Position numbers and translations under genes: made by a program. A stretch of DNA of 49,800 nt, taken from an uncultured Bacteroidales bacterium (GTDB lineage: Bacteria > Bacteroidota > Bacteroidia > Bacteroidales > UBA932). Shown one piece after another: positions 7,712 to 17,800 of this stretch (positions are counted from its first letter, which is position 1; each line of letters opens with the position of its first letter). The DNA lies in contig CAMVGM010000013.1 in the NCBI GenBank assembly GCA_947167015.1, positions 1 to 49,800 of the forward strand, written 5' to 3'. The notes beneath the pieces were generated by a model. It saw nothing but the letters and a program-made list of their open reading frames with translations. It did not search any database and had not been told where the DNA came from.

Positions 7712-7719
7712 CAAATATA
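7712..7719 (-). promoter_or_regulatory. -7 promoter box of the 7226-7690 lipoprotein
   Basis: TATATTTG on the minus strand, 21 bases before the ATG at 7690, in the 97-bp divergent gap before the secreted phosphatase gene. Confidence 0.45.
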
Positions 7720-7787
7720 GGAAAAAGCCGATTTTTTTCATTATCTTGCGTGATAATCGGGCTTTCCCGTCTGAACCAGCACCGTAT

Positions 7788-9158
7788 ATGAAAAGAATCC
7801 TGACCTTCTCGCTGCTGATGGCCCTGTGCCTCAGCCTCGGCGCCCAGAACGACATCGTCCGCCTGCTTGCCGAAAACCCCGACCGGGCGACCAACAACAT
7901 GCACTCCTACGAGTTCGATCCGATCGTGGACACGCCCGCCCCCAAGGGCTTCAAGCCTTTCTACATCTCGCACTACGGCCGCCACGGCTCCCGCTACGAG
8001 CAGAACTCCACCTTCGCCCGCAACGCCCAGGGAGCGTTCGCCGTGCTGGATTCGCTCGGTCTGCTGACCGAGACCGGTAAGGCGCTGCGCGATGACGTCG
8101 AGGCCGTCGTGGAGGCGCACAAGGGGATGGAAGGTTCCCTCACGCCGCGCGGCGCCCGCGAGCACAGGATGCTTGCCGCCCGGATGTTCGAGCGCTTCCC
8201 GGCCGTCTTCAAGGACAAGTCCCGCACGGAGGTCAACAGTTTCTCCAGCACCAATTTCCGCTGCATCGTGAGCATGTGCAACTTCGCCAACAGCCTGCAG
8301 CAGAAGTTCCCCGCCGGCGAGTTCACCTTCACCAGCGCGGAGAAATACATGAGTTACATCAACCCCAGCCTGCGTGTCCGCAGGCCGAACGAGCCCGAGG
8401 TCCAGCGTCCGTCGTTCCCCGGAGGCATGCCGCCGGGCGTCCGCCCGCCGCAGCAGCCGCAGCATTACGTTCCCTCCCCCGGCATCCCCGGCTATGATTT
8501 CTCGCGTTTCCTGCGTCCGCTCTTCACGGACATGGGTGCTGCGATGCGCGTGCTGGGCAATCCGGAGCCCTTCGTCCGCGCCATCTTCACCACCGCCGGC
8601 CTGTGCCAGCTGATCGATTTCATGGGCATCGACATCTACCGCCACTTCACCCCCGAGGAGCTCGCCTACCTGTGGGTCCAGGGCAACAACAACATCTACC
8701 GGATGTGGGGCGGCTCGACCGAGAACGGCGACGTCATCCGCTACGCCATCCGCCCGCTGCTGATGGACTTCGTGGAGAAAGCCGATGCGGCGATGGAGCC
8801 GGGCAGCCACCGGGCCGCCGACCTCCGCTTCGGACACGACACCTCGATCCTCCCGCTGTTCGCCCTGCTCGGCGTGGACGACCCGCAGCACCGCAACTTC
8901 CCGTCCAGGGAGGCCAGCCAGCACAACTGGTACGCCTTCTTCCAGGTGCCGATGGCCACCAACTGCCAGATGATCTTCTACCGCAACAAGAAGGGTGAGG
9001 TCCTGACCAAGGTCCTCTACAATGAGAAGGAAATCCTCCTGCCCGGCATCGAGCCCGTTTCCGGCCCCTACTACAGTTGGCCAGAATTGAGAGCCCACTT
9101 CTTCCACCTCTGCGAGAAGGCCGCCGAGCCGTGGACGCGCGCAGGCATCGTCAATTAG
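7788..9158 (+). CDS. Secreted histidine phosphatase (phytase/MINPP-like)
   Basis: 456 residues from the ATG at 7788, which starts a good signal peptide ([20 protein letters not shown], cleavage near A19-Q20); the frame is open further upstream but without a leader. The phosphohistidine motif HYGRHGSRY puts RHGxR at residues 65-69 with the nucleophilic His 66. The proton-donor motif FGHD lies at 348-351, so the protein has the HD form rather than the HAE form of classical MINPP. A proline-rich insert ([11 protein letters not shown]) lies around residues 210-225. It should release phosphate from inositol phosphates or other phosphomonoesters outside the inner membrane. Confidence 0.88.
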   Translation: MKRILTFSLLMALCLSLGAQNDIVRLLAENPDRATNNMHSYEFDPIVDTPAPKGFKPFYISHYGRHGSRYEQNSTFARNAQGAFAVLDSLGLLTETGKALRDDVEAVVEAHKGMEGSLTPRGAREHRMLAARMFERFPAVFKDKSRTEVNSFSSTNFRCIVSMCNFANSLQQKFPAGEFTFTSAEKYMSYINPSLRVRRPNEPEVQRPSFPGGMPPGVRPPQQPQHYVPSPGIPGYDFSRFLRPLFTDMGAAMRVLGNPEPFVRAIFTTAGLCQLIDFMGIDIYRHFTPEELAYLWVQGNNNIYRMWGGSTENGDVIRYAIRPLLMDFVEKADAAMEPGSHRAADLRFGHDTSILPLFALLGVDDPQHRNFPSREASQHNWYAFFQVPMATNCQMIFYRNKKGEVLTKVLYNEKEILLPGIEPVSGPYYSWPELRAHFFHLCEKAAEPWTRAGIVN

Positions 9159-9178
9159 TTTTTTACAGGATAATTCAC

Positions 9179-9186
9179 TATATTTG
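9179..9186 (+). promoter_or_regulatory. -7 promoter box of the decarboxylase operon
   Basis: TATATTTG 24 bases before the ATG at 9211, in the 52-bp gap after the phosphatase gene. A T-rich stretch at 9159-9164 is a possible upstream element. Confidence 0.5.
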
Positions 9187-9210
9187 TTCGATTTTTCGCT
9201 ATTCAATTAT

Positions 9211-10773
9211 ATGAGCATCCAGCAAGACAAAATCCGGGAACTGGTCGAGCGGCGCGAGAGTGCCAAACTTGGTGGCGGCAAGGCGCGTATCGACGCCCAG
9301 CACCAGAAAGGCAAGCTCACCGCGCGTGAGCGGCTCGCCCTGCTGCTTGACCCGGGCAGCTTTGAAGAGTTTGACATGTTCGTGCAGCACCGCTGCACCA
9401 ATTTCGGCATGGACGCCACTCACCCCGACGGCGACGGCGTGGTCACCGGACAGGGAACCATCGACGGCAGGACGGTCTTCGTCTTCGCACAGGATTTCAC
9501 CGTCAACGGCGGTTCCCTGAGCAAGACGATGTCCGAGAAGATCTGCAAGGTGATGGACATGGCCGTGCGCGTCGGCGCGCCGGTGATCGGCCTCAACGAT
9601 TCGGGCGGCGCCCGCATCCAGGAGGGCATCGACTCGCTGGCCGGCTTCGGGGAGATCTTCGAGCGCAACATCCTCGCCAGCGGCGTGGTGCCGCAGATCA
9701 GCGGCATCTTCGGCCCCTGCGCGGGCGGTGCCGTCTATTCCCCCGCCCTGACCGACTTCACCCTGATGGTCCAGGATACTTCCTACATGTTCCTCACGGG
9801 CCCGGCGGTGGTCAAGTCCGTCACCGGCGAGGACGTGGACCAGGAGAGCCTCGGCGGAGCCGCGGTGCACGCCTCCAAGTCCGGCGTGGCGCATTTCCGC
9901 GCCGCTTCCGAGCAGGAAGGCGTCGAGACCATCAAGAAGCTCCTCTCCTACCTGCCCCAGAACAACCTGGAGACGGCGCCGGAGCGTGAGACCGCCGACC
10001 CGGTGAACCGGACGGACGACCTGCTCAACGACATCGTGCCCGACAGCCCCAACAAGGCCTACGACATGTACGGCGTCATCCGCAGCATCGTGGACGACGG
10101 CGACTTCTTCGAGGTCCACAAGGATTTCGCGAAGAACATCATCGTCGGTTTCGCCCACATGGGCGGCCGCAGCGTGGGCATCGTGGCGAACCAGCCGGAC
10201 GTGCTGGCCGGCGTGCTGGACATCAACGCTTCCCGCAAGGGCGCCCGCTTCGTGCGCTTCTGCGACGCGTTCAACATCCCGCTCGTCACCCTCGTGGACG
10301 TCCCGGGCTTCCTGCCGGGCACCCAGCAGGAGTACGGCGCCATCATCACCAACGGCGCGAAGCTCCTGTACGCCTACGGCGAGGCTACCGTCCCCAAGGT
10401 TACGGTGACGCTGCGCAAGAGCTACGGAGGCGCACACATCGTGATGAGCTGCAAGCAGTTGCGCGGTGACGTGAACTACGCCTGGCCGACGGCGAACATC
10501 GCCGTGATGGGCGCGGAGGGCGCCGTGAATATCCTTTATGGCAAGGAACTCAAGGCCGAGACGGACCCTGCAAAGCAGGCGGAACTCGCCGAGGCCCGCA
10601 AACAGGAATACAACGACCTCTTCTGCAACCCCTACCAGGCCGCGCAGAAGGGTTATATCGAAGACGTCATCGAGCCGCGCAACACCCGCTTCCGCGTGAT
10701 CCGCGCCCTCGCCGCGCTCGAAGGAAAACGCCAGGAAATCCCCGCGAAGAAACATGATAACCTTCCTTTATAA
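9211..10773 (+). CDS. mmdA: Methylmalonyl-CoA decarboxylase/propionyl-CoA carboxylase carboxyltransferase subunit
   Basis: 520 residues from the ATG at 9211 ([15 protein letters not shown]). This is a complete biotin-dependent carboxyltransferase. The N half has [33 protein letters not shown] and [20 protein letters not shown] with the CoA-binding SGGARIQEG loop. The C half has [14 protein letters not shown] and [19 protein letters not shown] segments and [12 protein letters not shown]. In the Na+ pump version it moves the carboxyl group of (S)-methylmalonyl-CoA to biotin, yielding propionyl-CoA. The gamma, biotin-carrier and beta genes directly downstream favour the decarboxylase over a carboxylase role. 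Confidence 0.92.
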   Translation: MSIQQDKIRELVERRESAKLGGGKARIDAQHQKGKLTARERLALLLDPGSFEEFDMFVQHRCTNFGMDATHPDGDGVVTGQGTIDGRTVFVFAQDFTVNGGSLSKTMSEKICKVMDMAVRVGAPVIGLNDSGGARIQEGIDSLAGFGEIFERNILASGVVPQISGIFGPCAGGAVYSPALTDFTLMVQDTSYMFLTGPAVVKSVTGEDVDQESLGGAAVHASKSGVAHFRAASEQEGVETIKKLLSYLPQNNLETAPERETADPVNRTDDLLNDIVPDSPNKAYDMYGVIRSIVDDGDFFEVHKDFAKNIIVGFAHMGGRSVGIVANQPDVLAGVLDINASRKGARFVRFCDAFNIPLVTLVDVPGFLPGTQQEYGAIITNGAKLLYAYGEATVPKVTVTLRKSYGGAHIVMSCKQLRGDVNYAWPTANIAVMGAEGAVNILYGKELKAETDPAKQAELAEARKQEYNDLFCNPYQAAQKGYIEDVIEPRNTRFRVIRALAALEGKRQEIPAKKHDNLPL

Positions 10774-11182
10774 TCTCCTGCCGCTGACCGCCGGTGGAGA
10801 CAGGATGGCGGAGATCGATCCGCACGGCTGGACCCTCACGATCATCAGTGTGAGCACGGTCTTCGCCGCCCTCATCATCCTGTACTTCATCTACAACTTC
10901 TCCGGCAACATCTTCTCCGGCAAGTACAAACGTAAGTCCAAGGGCCCGGAGAAGCCGAAGAAAGGCAAGAAGGGAGAAGTGGACGGCGCCGTGGCTGCCG
11001 CCATCGCCCTGGCCCTGGAGGCCGAGGCGGGCGGTGAGGCCGAGGTGGCCATCGCCACGGCCCTGCATCTCTTCCTGTCCGACGCCGTGCACGACGTCGA
11101 GCCGGGCATCATCACCATCCGTCGCAACCGTTCCGCCTGGGACGACAGACAGTCCAACTTCAGAAAATTACCAAGAAAATGA
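10754..11182 (+). CDS. OadG/MmdD-type gamma subunit of a Na+-pumping decarboxylase
   Basis: 142 residues, overlapping the end of mmdA by 20 bases. One membrane helix, [21 protein letters not shown] (about residues 30-50), is followed by a lysine-rich cytoplasmic stretch ([17 protein letters not shown]). The C-terminal segment [10 protein letters not shown]...EPGIITIRR...SAWDDR resembles the tail seen in Bacteroidales gamma subunits. Gamma anchors the carboxyltransferase to the beta subunit in the membrane. Its stop overlaps the start of the biotin-carrier gene (ATGA). Confidence 0.85.
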   Translation: MITFLYNLLPLTAGGDRMAEIDPHGWTLTIISVSTVFAALIILYFIYNFSGNIFSGKYKRKSKGPEKPKKGKKGEVDGAVAAAIALALEAEAGGEAEVAIATALHLFLSDAVHDVEPGIITIRRNRSAWDDRQSNFRKLPRK

Positions 11183-11607
11183 AAGAATACAAGTTCAAGA
11201 TCAACGGCAAGGAATACAACGTAGCCGTCAACGGAATTGAAGGAAAGAACGCCGACGTCACCGTGAACGGCGTCAACTATCAGGTCGAACTCGAAAACGA
11301 GGTCTCCCCCGCCGTGGCTGCCGCTCCCGCAGCTGCCGCCGCCCCCGCAGCTGCCGCAGCGGCTCCCGCGGCCGCCCCGAAGCCGGCCGGCGCAGGCAAG
11401 ATCATCGAAAGCCCGCTCCCGGGCGTCATCATCTCCGTGGACGTGAAGGAAGGCCAGGCCGTGAAGCGCGGCCAGAAGGTCGCCGTCATCGAGGCGATGA
11501 AGATGGAGAACGAGATCCTGTCCGACGTGGACGGCACCATCACCGCCGTGCACGTCAAGCAGGGCGATTCCGTACTTGAAGGCGCTGACATCGTAACGAT
11601 CGCTTGA
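11179..11607 (+). CDS. Biotin carboxyl carrier subunit of the decarboxylase
   Basis: 142 residues. The N-terminal beta domain carries KFKINGKEYNVAVNG; a flexible Ala/Pro linker runs from about 47 to 72. The biotinyl domain follows, with the biotinylation motif EAMKMEN at 105-111 (biotin on K108). The prosthetic group carries CO2 from the carboxyltransferase to the membrane beta subunit. Its TGA shares one base with the ATG of the beta gene, so the operon is tightly coupled. Confidence 0.95.
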   Translation: MKEYKFKINGKEYNVAVNGIEGKNADVTVNGVNYQVELENEVSPAVAAAPAAAAAPAAAAAAPAAAPKPAGAGKIIESPLPGVIISVDVKEGQAVKRGQKVAVIEAMKMENEILSDVDGTITAVHVKQGDSVLEGADIVTIA

Positions 11608-12767
11608 TGGAAAACGTAATAGACAGCCTGCAGCAGTTCTGGCAGTTCACGGGATTCGCGAACTGCACCTGGCAGCACCTGCTGATGATCTGCATCGGCC
11701 TGGTCTTCATCACGCTGGGTATTGTCAAGCACTGGGAACCGCTGCTGCTCGTACCGATCGGTTTCGGTATGATCATAGGCAACATCCCCCTCTTCTTCGA
11801 CCCGGCCACCGGCATCGGCCTCAAGATCGGCATCTATGAGGAGAATTCCGTGCTGAACATCCTCTACCACGGTGTGAAGAACGGCTGGTATCCCCCGCTC
11901 ATCTTCCTGGGCATCGGGGCGATGACGGATTTCTCGGCCCTGATCTCGCAGCCGCGCCTGATCCTGATCGGCGCCGCCGCGCAGATGGGCATCTTCGGCG
12001 CCTACCTGCTGTCGCTCCTGCTGGGCTTCGCCCCCAACGAGGCGGGTGCCATCGGCATCATCGGCGGTGCGGACGGCCCGACGGCCATCTTCCTGAGCTC
12101 CAAGCTCGCACCGGAACTGATGGGTGCCATCGCCGTGTCGGCCTACTCTTACATGGCCCTCGTGCCCGTGATCCAGAAGCCGATCATGCTGCTGCTCACC
12201 ACCAAGAAGGAGCGAGTGATCCGGATGAACAAGCCGCGCGTGGTTAGCCAGCAGGAGAAAATCATCTTCCCGATCGTCGGCTTCATCTGCACCGCGTTCA
12301 TCGTCCCGTCCGGCCTGCCGCTGCTCGGCATGCTCTTCTTCGGCAACCTCCTGAAGGAGAGCGGCGTGACCAAGCGTCTCGCCGCCACGGCGAGCGGTCC
12401 GCTGATCGACGTCGTGACGACCCTCATCGGCATCACCGTGGGTGCCTCCACCCAGGCCGACGTCTTCCTGACCGGCCGCTCCGCCCTCATCTTCGGCCTT
12501 GGTCTGGCTTCATTCGTGATTGCCACCACCTTCGGCGTTCTCTTCGCGAAGTTCATGAACCTGTTCCTGCCCGAAGGCAAGAAGATCAATCCGCTCATCG
12601 GCAACGCCGGCGTGTCCGCCGTGCCCGATGCGGCCCGTGTTTCCGAACAGGTCGGCCTCGAGGCGGACCCGTCCAACCACCTGCTGACCCACGCCATGGC
12701 TCCGAACGTGGCCGGCGTGATCGGCTCCGCGGTCGCCGCGGGTATCCTGCTGGGATTCCTGGGTTAG
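11607..12767 (+). CDS. Beta subunit of Na+-pumping decarboxylase (OadB/MmdB/GcdB family)
   Basis: 386 residues from the ATG at 11607; a TTG three bases earlier is in frame but less likely. It is very hydrophobic, with about nine to eleven helices. Family landmarks include PLLLVPIGFGMIIGNIP, NGWYPPLIFLGIGAMTDFSAL, FAPNEAGAIGIIGGADGPTA (the conserved GGADGPT ion-path loop) and GNAGVSAVPDAARVSEQ near the end. It decarboxylates carboxybiotin and couples this to outward Na+ transport. A strong terminator follows at 12795-12825. Confidence 0.95.
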   Translation: MENVIDSLQQFWQFTGFANCTWQHLLMICIGLVFITLGIVKHWEPLLLVPIGFGMIIGNIPLFFDPATGIGLKIGIYEENSVLNILYHGVKNGWYPPLIFLGIGAMTDFSALISQPRLILIGAAAQMGIFGAYLLSLLLGFAPNEAGAIGIIGGADGPTAIFLSSKLAPELMGAIAVSAYSYMALVPVIQKPIMLLLTTKKERVIRMNKPRVVSQQEKIIFPIVGFICTAFIVPSGLPLLGMLFFGNLLKESGVTKRLAATASGPLIDVVTTLIGITVGASTQADVFLTGRSALIFGLGLASFVIATTFGVLFAKFMNLFLPEGKKINPLIGNAGVSAVPDAARVSEQVGLEADPSNHLLTHAMAPNVAGVIGSAVAAGILLGFLG

Positions 12768-12794
12768 AAATATTTCTTGACACTATCTTCAAAC

Positions 12795-12825
12795 AACCGG
12801 CTTTTTCTTCAAAAAGTCGGTTTTT
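12795..12825 (+). terminator. Terminator of the decarboxylase operon
   Basis: An inverted repeat (AACCGGCTTTTT, loop CTTC-type, AAAAAGTCGGTT with one G-T pair) ends in a T-run at 12821-12825, 28 bases after the beta-subunit stop. Confidence 0.8.
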
Positions 12826-12826
12826 C

Positions 12827-12858
12827 TTTGTGTATTTTGGGGATTTTTTTTAGATTTG
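12827..12858 (+). promoter_or_regulatory. Promoter of the V-type ATPase operon
   Basis: TTTG at 12827-12830, 20 bases, then TAGATTTG at 12851-12858, close to the TTTG-N19-TANNTTTG consensus. The leader to the subunit E ATG is about 40 bases. Confidence 0.6.
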
Positions 12859-12901
12859 TATGACGCCAGGCGTTCTAACCGACTAATAACTATCCCACGA
12901 T

Positions 12902-13507
12902 ATGTCCAACAAATTACAGGAACTTACAGAAAAGCTCTATAATGAAGGGCTTTCGAAAGGCAAGGAAGAAGGCGAGCAGTTGCTCGCACGCGCCCGCGAG
13001 GAAGCGGACCGGATCGTAGCCGAGGCGCACAAGCGCGCCGAAGTAATCGTCAACGAGGCGGAACGCCAGGCCGCCGACCTCAAGGAGAAAACCGCCTCCG
13101 ACGTCCGGATGGCCTCCGCCCAGTGCCTGCAGGCCACCAAGAAGGATATCGAGGACCTCCTGGTCGGCGCCGTGAGCGCCGGTCCCGTGGACAAGGCCCT
13201 CTCGGATCCCGATTTCCTCAAGAAGATCATCACCGCCGTCGCCGAGCGTTTCAGCACCAGCGAATCCTCCGACCTCGCCCTGGTCCTCCCCGTCTCCCTC
13301 AAGGACGAACTGGAGCCCTGGCTCAAAGGAGAACTCGCCAAGGCCCTCGGCAGCCAGCCCAAGGCGGATTTCAGCAAGAAGGTCGCCGGCGGCTTCTCCA
13401 TCGGCCCGAAGGACGGCAGCTGGTTCGTCAGCTTCACCGACGAGACCTTCCGCGAACTGATCGCCGAGTATCTGCGCCCCGTCTCCCGCAAGCTTCTTTT
13501 CGGCTAG
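12902..13507 (+). CDS. atpE: V-type ATPase subunit E (peripheral stalk)
   Basis: 201 residues. The first 80 or so form one long, charged helix with heptads (LYNEGLSKGKEEGEQLLARA, EADRIVAEAHKRAEVIVNEA), as in the E subunit of the peripheral stalk. The C-terminal half is the mixed globular cap (FSIGPKDGSWFVSFTDETF). First gene of the E-DUF2764-A-B-D-I-K operon, 3 bp before the next gene. Confidence 0.88.
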   Translation: MSNKLQELTEKLYNEGLSKGKEEGEQLLARAREEADRIVAEAHKRAEVIVNEAERQAADLKEKTASDVRMASAQCLQATKKDIEDLLVGAVSAGPVDKALSDPDFLKKIITAVAERFSTSESSDLALVLPVSLKDELEPWLKGELAKALGSQPKADFSKKVAGGFSIGPKDGSWFVSFTDETFRELIAEYLRPVSRKLLFG

Positions 13508-13510
13508 GCG

Positions 13511-14122
13511 ATGAACAACTACGAGTACATCGTCGCCAGCCTGCCGGTGCTCCGGCCGGACGACCGGGGTTCCGACTCCCTGGATGCCGCCGGCCTGATC
13601 GAAGAGATCCGCGCCCAGCTCTCCGGGCGTGACGCCGCCGCGCTGGACCGCCTGCTGGACGGGTACGACGCCGACAAGCTGGACGAAGCCTTCTACCGCG
13701 ACGTCCTGCATCATGGCAGCCGTTTCATCCGCGAATGGTTCGGCTTCGACCTGGACCTGCGCAACACCACGGTCTCCTTCCTCAACACTAAGCTGGAACG
13801 CCCCGCCGGCCAGGACCTGCTCCTGCTTCCCGAGCGGGAAGAGGTGGAGTTCCCCGAGGAAGAGAAGGCCCGGGACATCCTGCACGGCACCGACATCCTG
13901 GCACGAGAACGCGGCCTGGACGAGCTGCGCTGGCAGAAGATCGACGAGATCACCTGGATGGACTATTTCGACCTGGACGCCATTCTCGGCTACGTGGCAC
14001 GCCTGAAGATCATCGACCGCTGGCTCCAGCTCGATCCCGACTCCGGCCGCGCCCTCTTCCGCCGCCTGGTCGAACAAATCCGCTCCACATACGACAACAA
14101 GAAAAACAACGATACGATATGA
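13511..14122 (+). CDS. DUF2764 protein of the V-type ATPase operon
   Basis: 203 residues, soluble and strongly acidic-helical, starting MNNYEYIVASLPVLRPDD. Its HGSRFIREWFGFDLDLRN and MDYFDLDAILGYVARLKIIDRW segments are typical of DUF2764. In Bacteroidota this gene stands in the place of subunit C (the d-type link between the central rotor and the membrane ring), and no C, F or G gene appears in this operon. A role as a diverged C-like subunit is an inference from position. Its stop overlaps the subunit A start (ATGA). Confidence 0.85.
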   Translation: MNNYEYIVASLPVLRPDDRGSDSLDAAGLIEEIRAQLSGRDAAALDRLLDGYDADKLDEAFYRDVLHHGSRFIREWFGFDLDLRNTTVSFLNTKLERPAGQDLLLLPEREEVEFPEEEKARDILHGTDILARERGLDELRWQKIDEITWMDYFDLDAILGYVARLKIIDRWLQLDPDSGRALFRRLVEQIRSTYDNKKNNDTI

Positions 14123-15861
14123 GTACAACAGGAAAGGTAACGGGCATCGTTTCGAACCTCGTGACCGTGACCGTGGACGGGCCTGTGGCTGAGAACGAAC
14201 TCTGCTACATCTCGCTCGGTTCCACCCGCCTGCTCGCCGAAGTCATCAAGGTGAACGGCGACAAGGCCTCGGTCCAGGTGTTCGAGAGCACCCGCGGACT
14301 GAAGAACGGAGACACCGTCGAATTCCTCGGCAAGATGCTCGAGGCCACGCTCGGCCCGGGCCTGCTTTCGGGCATCTACGACGGCCTCCAGAACAACCTC
14401 ACCACCATGGAGGGCGTGTTCCTCAAGCGGGGCGAGTACACCGAACCGCTCGACCGCGCGGCCATCTGGGAGTTCACCCCGATCGCCAAACCCGGCGACA
14501 AGGTCTGCGCCGCCGACTGGCTCGGCGAAGTCAAGGAAGGCTGGCTCCCCCACAAGATCATGGTTCCTTTCTCCTTCAAGGGTGAATTCACCGTGAAGGA
14601 GGTCGCTCCGGCCGGCAGCTACACCGTGGACAAGACCATCGCGGTACTGACCGACGCCTCCGGCGAGGACGTCCCCGTGACGATGACGCAGAAGTGGCCG
14701 GTCAAGGTAGCCATCAAGGGCTACGTCGAGAAGCCGCGTCCGCAGAAGATCATGGAAACGGGCGTGCGCGTCATCGACACGTTCAACCCCATCGCCGAGG
14801 GCGGCACCGGCTTCATCCCGGGCCCGTTCGGCTGCGGCAAGACAGTCCTCCAGCACGCCATCGCCAAGCAGGGCGACGCCGACGTCATCGTGATGGCGGC
14901 CTGCGGCGAGCGCGCCAACGAGGTCGTGGAGATCTTCACCGAGTTCCCGGAACTGGTGGACCCGCACACCGGCCGCAAGCTGATGGAGCGTACCACCATC
15001 ATCTGCAACACCTCCAACATGCCGGTGGCGGCCCGCGAGGCGTCCGTCTATACGGCCATGACCATCTGTGAGTACTACCGCGCGATGGGCCTGAAGTGCC
15101 TGCTGCTGGCCGACTCCACCTCCCGCTGGGCGCAGGCCCTCCGCGAGATGTCCAACCGTATGGAGGAGCTTCCCGGACAGGACGCCTTCCCGGTGGACCT
15201 CTCCGCCATCATTTCCAATTTCTATGCGCGCGCGGGCATGGTGAAGCTGCGCAACGGCCAGACGGGCGCCGTGACCTTCATCGGCACCGTCTCCCCTGCC
15301 GGCGGCAACCTCAAGGAGCCCGTCACGGAATCCACCAAGAAGGCCGCCCGCTGCTTCTACGCCCTCGAGCAGAACCGCGCCGACCAGAAGCGTTACCCGG
15401 CCGTCAACCCGATCGACTCCTATTCCAAGTATCTGGAGTATCCCGAGATCCAGGAGTTCCTGGAAGAGACCGTGGCCCCCGGCTGGGTGGAAAAGGTCCT
15501 CAAAGCCAAGAACATCGTCCGCCGCGGCCGCGAGATGGCCGACCAGATCAACATCCTCGGCGACGACGGCGTGCCGATGAGCTACCACGAGTCCTTCTGG
15601 AAGTCCGAGCTCGTCGATTTCGCCTTCCTCCAGCAGGACGCCTTCGACAACGTGGACGCCCTCTGCCCGATGGAGCGGCAGAAATTCATGCTCGACCTGA
15701 TCCTCGGCATCTGCGACCGGAGCTTCGAATTCGCCAATTTCGACGCCTGCCGCGGCTTCTTCAAGGACCTGATCAATACCCTGCGCCAGATGAACTACAC
15801 CGAGTTCCAGAGCCCCAAGTTCTACGAATACGAGCAGCAGCTCCAAAACCAACTCTCCTGA
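14119..15861 (+). CDS. atpA: V-type ATPase catalytic subunit A
   Basis: 580 residues, full length. The N-terminal barrel, TGKVTGIVSNLVTVTVDG, is followed by the family insert (about residues 115-200). The P-loop GPFGCGKT lies at 235-242, then CGERANEVVEIFTEFPEL and LLADSTSRWAQALREMS of the nucleotide-binding fold. It hydrolyses or makes ATP at the A/B interfaces of the cytoplasmic head. Confidence 0.97.
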   Translation: MSTTGKVTGIVSNLVTVTVDGPVAENELCYISLGSTRLLAEVIKVNGDKASVQVFESTRGLKNGDTVEFLGKMLEATLGPGLLSGIYDGLQNNLTTMEGVFLKRGEYTEPLDRAAIWEFTPIAKPGDKVCAADWLGEVKEGWLPHKIMVPFSFKGEFTVKEVAPAGSYTVDKTIAVLTDASGEDVPVTMTQKWPVKVAIKGYVEKPRPQKIMETGVRVIDTFNPIAEGGTGFIPGPFGCGKTVLQHAIAKQGDADVIVMAACGERANEVVEIFTEFPELVDPHTGRKLMERTTIICNTSNMPVAAREASVYTAMTICEYYRAMGLKCLLLADSTSRWAQALREMSNRMEELPGQDAFPVDLSAIISNFYARAGMVKLRNGQTGAVTFIGTVSPAGGNLKEPVTESTKKAARCFYALEQNRADQKRYPAVNPIDSYSKYLEYPEIQEFLEETVAPGWVEKVLKAKNIVRRGREMADQINILGDDGVPMSYHESFWKSELVDFAFLQQDAFDNVDALCPMERQKFMLDLILGICDRSFEFANFDACRGFFKDLINTLRQMNYTEFQSPKFYEYEQQLQNQLS

Positions 15862-15865
15862 TCCC

Positions 15866-17185
15866 ATGGCAACGAAAGCATTCCAACGCACATATACCCG
15901 GCTCCAGGCCATCACGAAGGCGACGGTCAGCCTCAACGCGCGGGGCGTCTCCAACGACGAGCTCGCGACGGTGAACGGCCGCCTTGCCCAGATCGTGAAG
16001 ACGAAGGGCGACAACGTCACCCTGCAGGTTTTCGCTGGCACCGAAGGCGTTCCGACCAACGCCGAGGTCTCCTTCCTCGGCGCCCCGCCGACCCTCCGCG
16101 TGAGCGACCAGCTCTCCGGACGCTTCTTCAACGCCTACGGACATCCGATCGACGGCGGTCCGGAAGTCGAAGGAGAGGAGCGCGAGGTGGGCGGTCCGTC
16201 CGTCAACCCCTACAAGCGCCGCCAGCCCTCGGAACTCATCCCGACCGGCATCGCGGGCATCGACCTCAACAACACCCTCGTCTCCGGCCAGAAGATCCCG
16301 TTCTTCGCCGACCCGGACCAGCCGTACAACCAGGTGATGGCCGACGTGGCGCTGCGCGCCGACGTGGACAAGATCATCCTCGGCGGCATGGGCCTTTCCA
16401 ATGACGACTACCTCTTCTTCCGCCACGAATTCGAATCCGCCGGCGCCCTGGACAAGATCGTCTCCTTCGTCAACACGACCGAGGAGCCGCCCGTGGAGCG
16501 CCTGCTGATCCCGGACATGGCCCTGGCCGCGGCCGAGTATTTCGCCGTGGACAAGAACGAAAAGGTGCTGGTCCTGCTGACCGACATGACGCTCTACGCC
16601 GACGCCCTGTCGATCGTTTCCAACCGTATGGACCAGATCCCGTCCAAGGACTCGATGCCGGGCTCGCTCTACTCCGACCTGGCCAAGATCTACGAGAAGG
16701 CCGTGCAGCTGCCCGACGGCGGCTCCATCACCATCATCGCCGTCACGACGCTGAACGACGGCGACATCACCCACGCCATCCCGGACAATACGGGCTACAT
16801 CACCGAGGGACAGCTGTTCCTCCGCGCCGATCCCGACTCGGGCAAGGTCATCGTGGACCCGTTCCGTTCGCTTTCCCGACTCAAACAGCTCGTCCAGGGA
16901 AAGAAGACGCGCGAGGACCACTCGCAGGTGATGAACGCGGGCGTCCGCCTCTACGCCGACGCCCAGAACGCGAAGACCAAGCTCGAGAACGGCTTCGACC
17001 TGTCCGACTACGACCTCCGCTGCCTCGATTACGCCAAGGAATATGCGACCCGCATCCTCTCCATCGACGTCAACATCACCATCGAGCAGATGCTGGACAC
17101 GGCGTGGGAGATCTTCGCGAAGTATTTCTCGCCGGCCGAGACCGGTATCAAGCAGGCCCTCGTGGACAAATACTGGAAAAAATAG
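15866..17185 (+). CDS. atpB: V-type ATPase regulatory subunit B
   Basis: 439 residues. It has the B-type landmarks PSELIPTGIAGIDLNNTLVSGQKIP (no P-loop, as expected for the non-catalytic subunit), LVLLTDMTLYADAL and PSKDSMPGSLYSDLA. It alternates with A in the hexameric head. Three bases separate it from the GTG start of subunit D. Confidence 0.96.
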   Translation: MATKAFQRTYTRLQAITKATVSLNARGVSNDELATVNGRLAQIVKTKGDNVTLQVFAGTEGVPTNAEVSFLGAPPTLRVSDQLSGRFFNAYGHPIDGGPEVEGEEREVGGPSVNPYKRRQPSELIPTGIAGIDLNNTLVSGQKIPFFADPDQPYNQVMADVALRADVDKIILGGMGLSNDDYLFFRHEFESAGALDKIVSFVNTTEEPPVERLLIPDMALAAAEYFAVDKNEKVLVLLTDMTLYADALSIVSNRMDQIPSKDSMPGSLYSDLAKIYEKAVQLPDGGSITIIAVTTLNDGDITHAIPDNTGYITEGQLFLRADPDSGKVIVDPFRSLSRLKQLVQGKKTREDHSQVMNAGVRLYADAQNAKTKLENGFDLSDYDLRCLDYAKEYATRILSIDVNITIEQMLDTAWEIFAKYFSPAETGIKQALVDKYWKK

Positions 17186-17188
17186 ACC

Positions 17189-17800
17189 GTGGCCATCAAG
17201 TTTCAATATAACAAGACTTCGCTGACGAATCTGGGGAAGCAGCTCAAGGTGCGCCAGAACGCCCTGCCGACCCTCAAGAACAAGGAATCGGCCCTGCGTT
17301 CGAGCGTCCAGACCGCCAAGGCGGAATCCGAACGGCTCGCAGACGAGCTCGAGGCGTCCCTGAAGCGCTACGATTACCTCGCGGCGCTCTGGAACGAGTT
17401 CGAGCCCGACCTGATCTGCATCCGGGACGTGGACCTTCGCACCGTCAAGGTGGCGGGCGTGAAGGTGCCCCAGCTGGATGCGGTATATTATGAGCTCCAG
17501 CCGTTCAACGCCTTCGTCAAGCCTGCCTGGTACGCCGACGGCGTGGCCATCCTGAAAGAACTCTCGCGGCTCGGCATCGAGTCCGAGGTGTTCGAGCAGC
17601 GGCGGCAGATCCTGGAATTCAACCGGAAGAAGACCACCCAGAAGGTGAATCTCTACGAGAAAGTCCAGATCCCCGGCTACAAGGAGGCCATCCGCAAGAT
17701 CAAGCGATACATGGAGGACGAGGAGAACCTCTCCAAGGCATCCTCCAAGATTGTCAAGACGCGTCACGCCGAAGAAGAAGAAGAGGAGGAAAGCCTATGA
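17189..17800 (+). CDS. atpD: V-type ATPase subunit D (central rotor stalk)
   Basis: 203 residues starting at GTG (17189). The N- and C-terminal parts form the antiparallel coiled coil of the rotor: FQYNKTSLTNLGKQLKVRQNA at the start, and VNLYEKVQIPGYKEAIRKIK, the D-subunit signature, near residues 152-172. A run of glutamates ends the protein. The GTG start may tune stoichiometry. It overlaps subunit I by ATGA. Confidence 0.93.
   Translation: MAIKFQYNKTSLTNLGKQLKVRQNALPTLKNKESALRSSVQTAKAESERLADELEASLKRYDYLAALWNEFEPDLICIRDVDLRTVKVAGVKVPQLDAVYYELQPFNAFVKPAWYADGVAILKELSRLGIESEVFEQRRQILEFNRKKTTQKVNLYEKVQIPGYKEAIRKIKRYMEDEENLSKASSKIVKTRHAEEEEEEESL

Noticed and set aside
13990..17767. Two minus-strand frames of over 650 codons opposite V-ATPase A and B
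   Set aside because: Antisense to genes with P-loop and B-subunit signatures; no start region or family motif.
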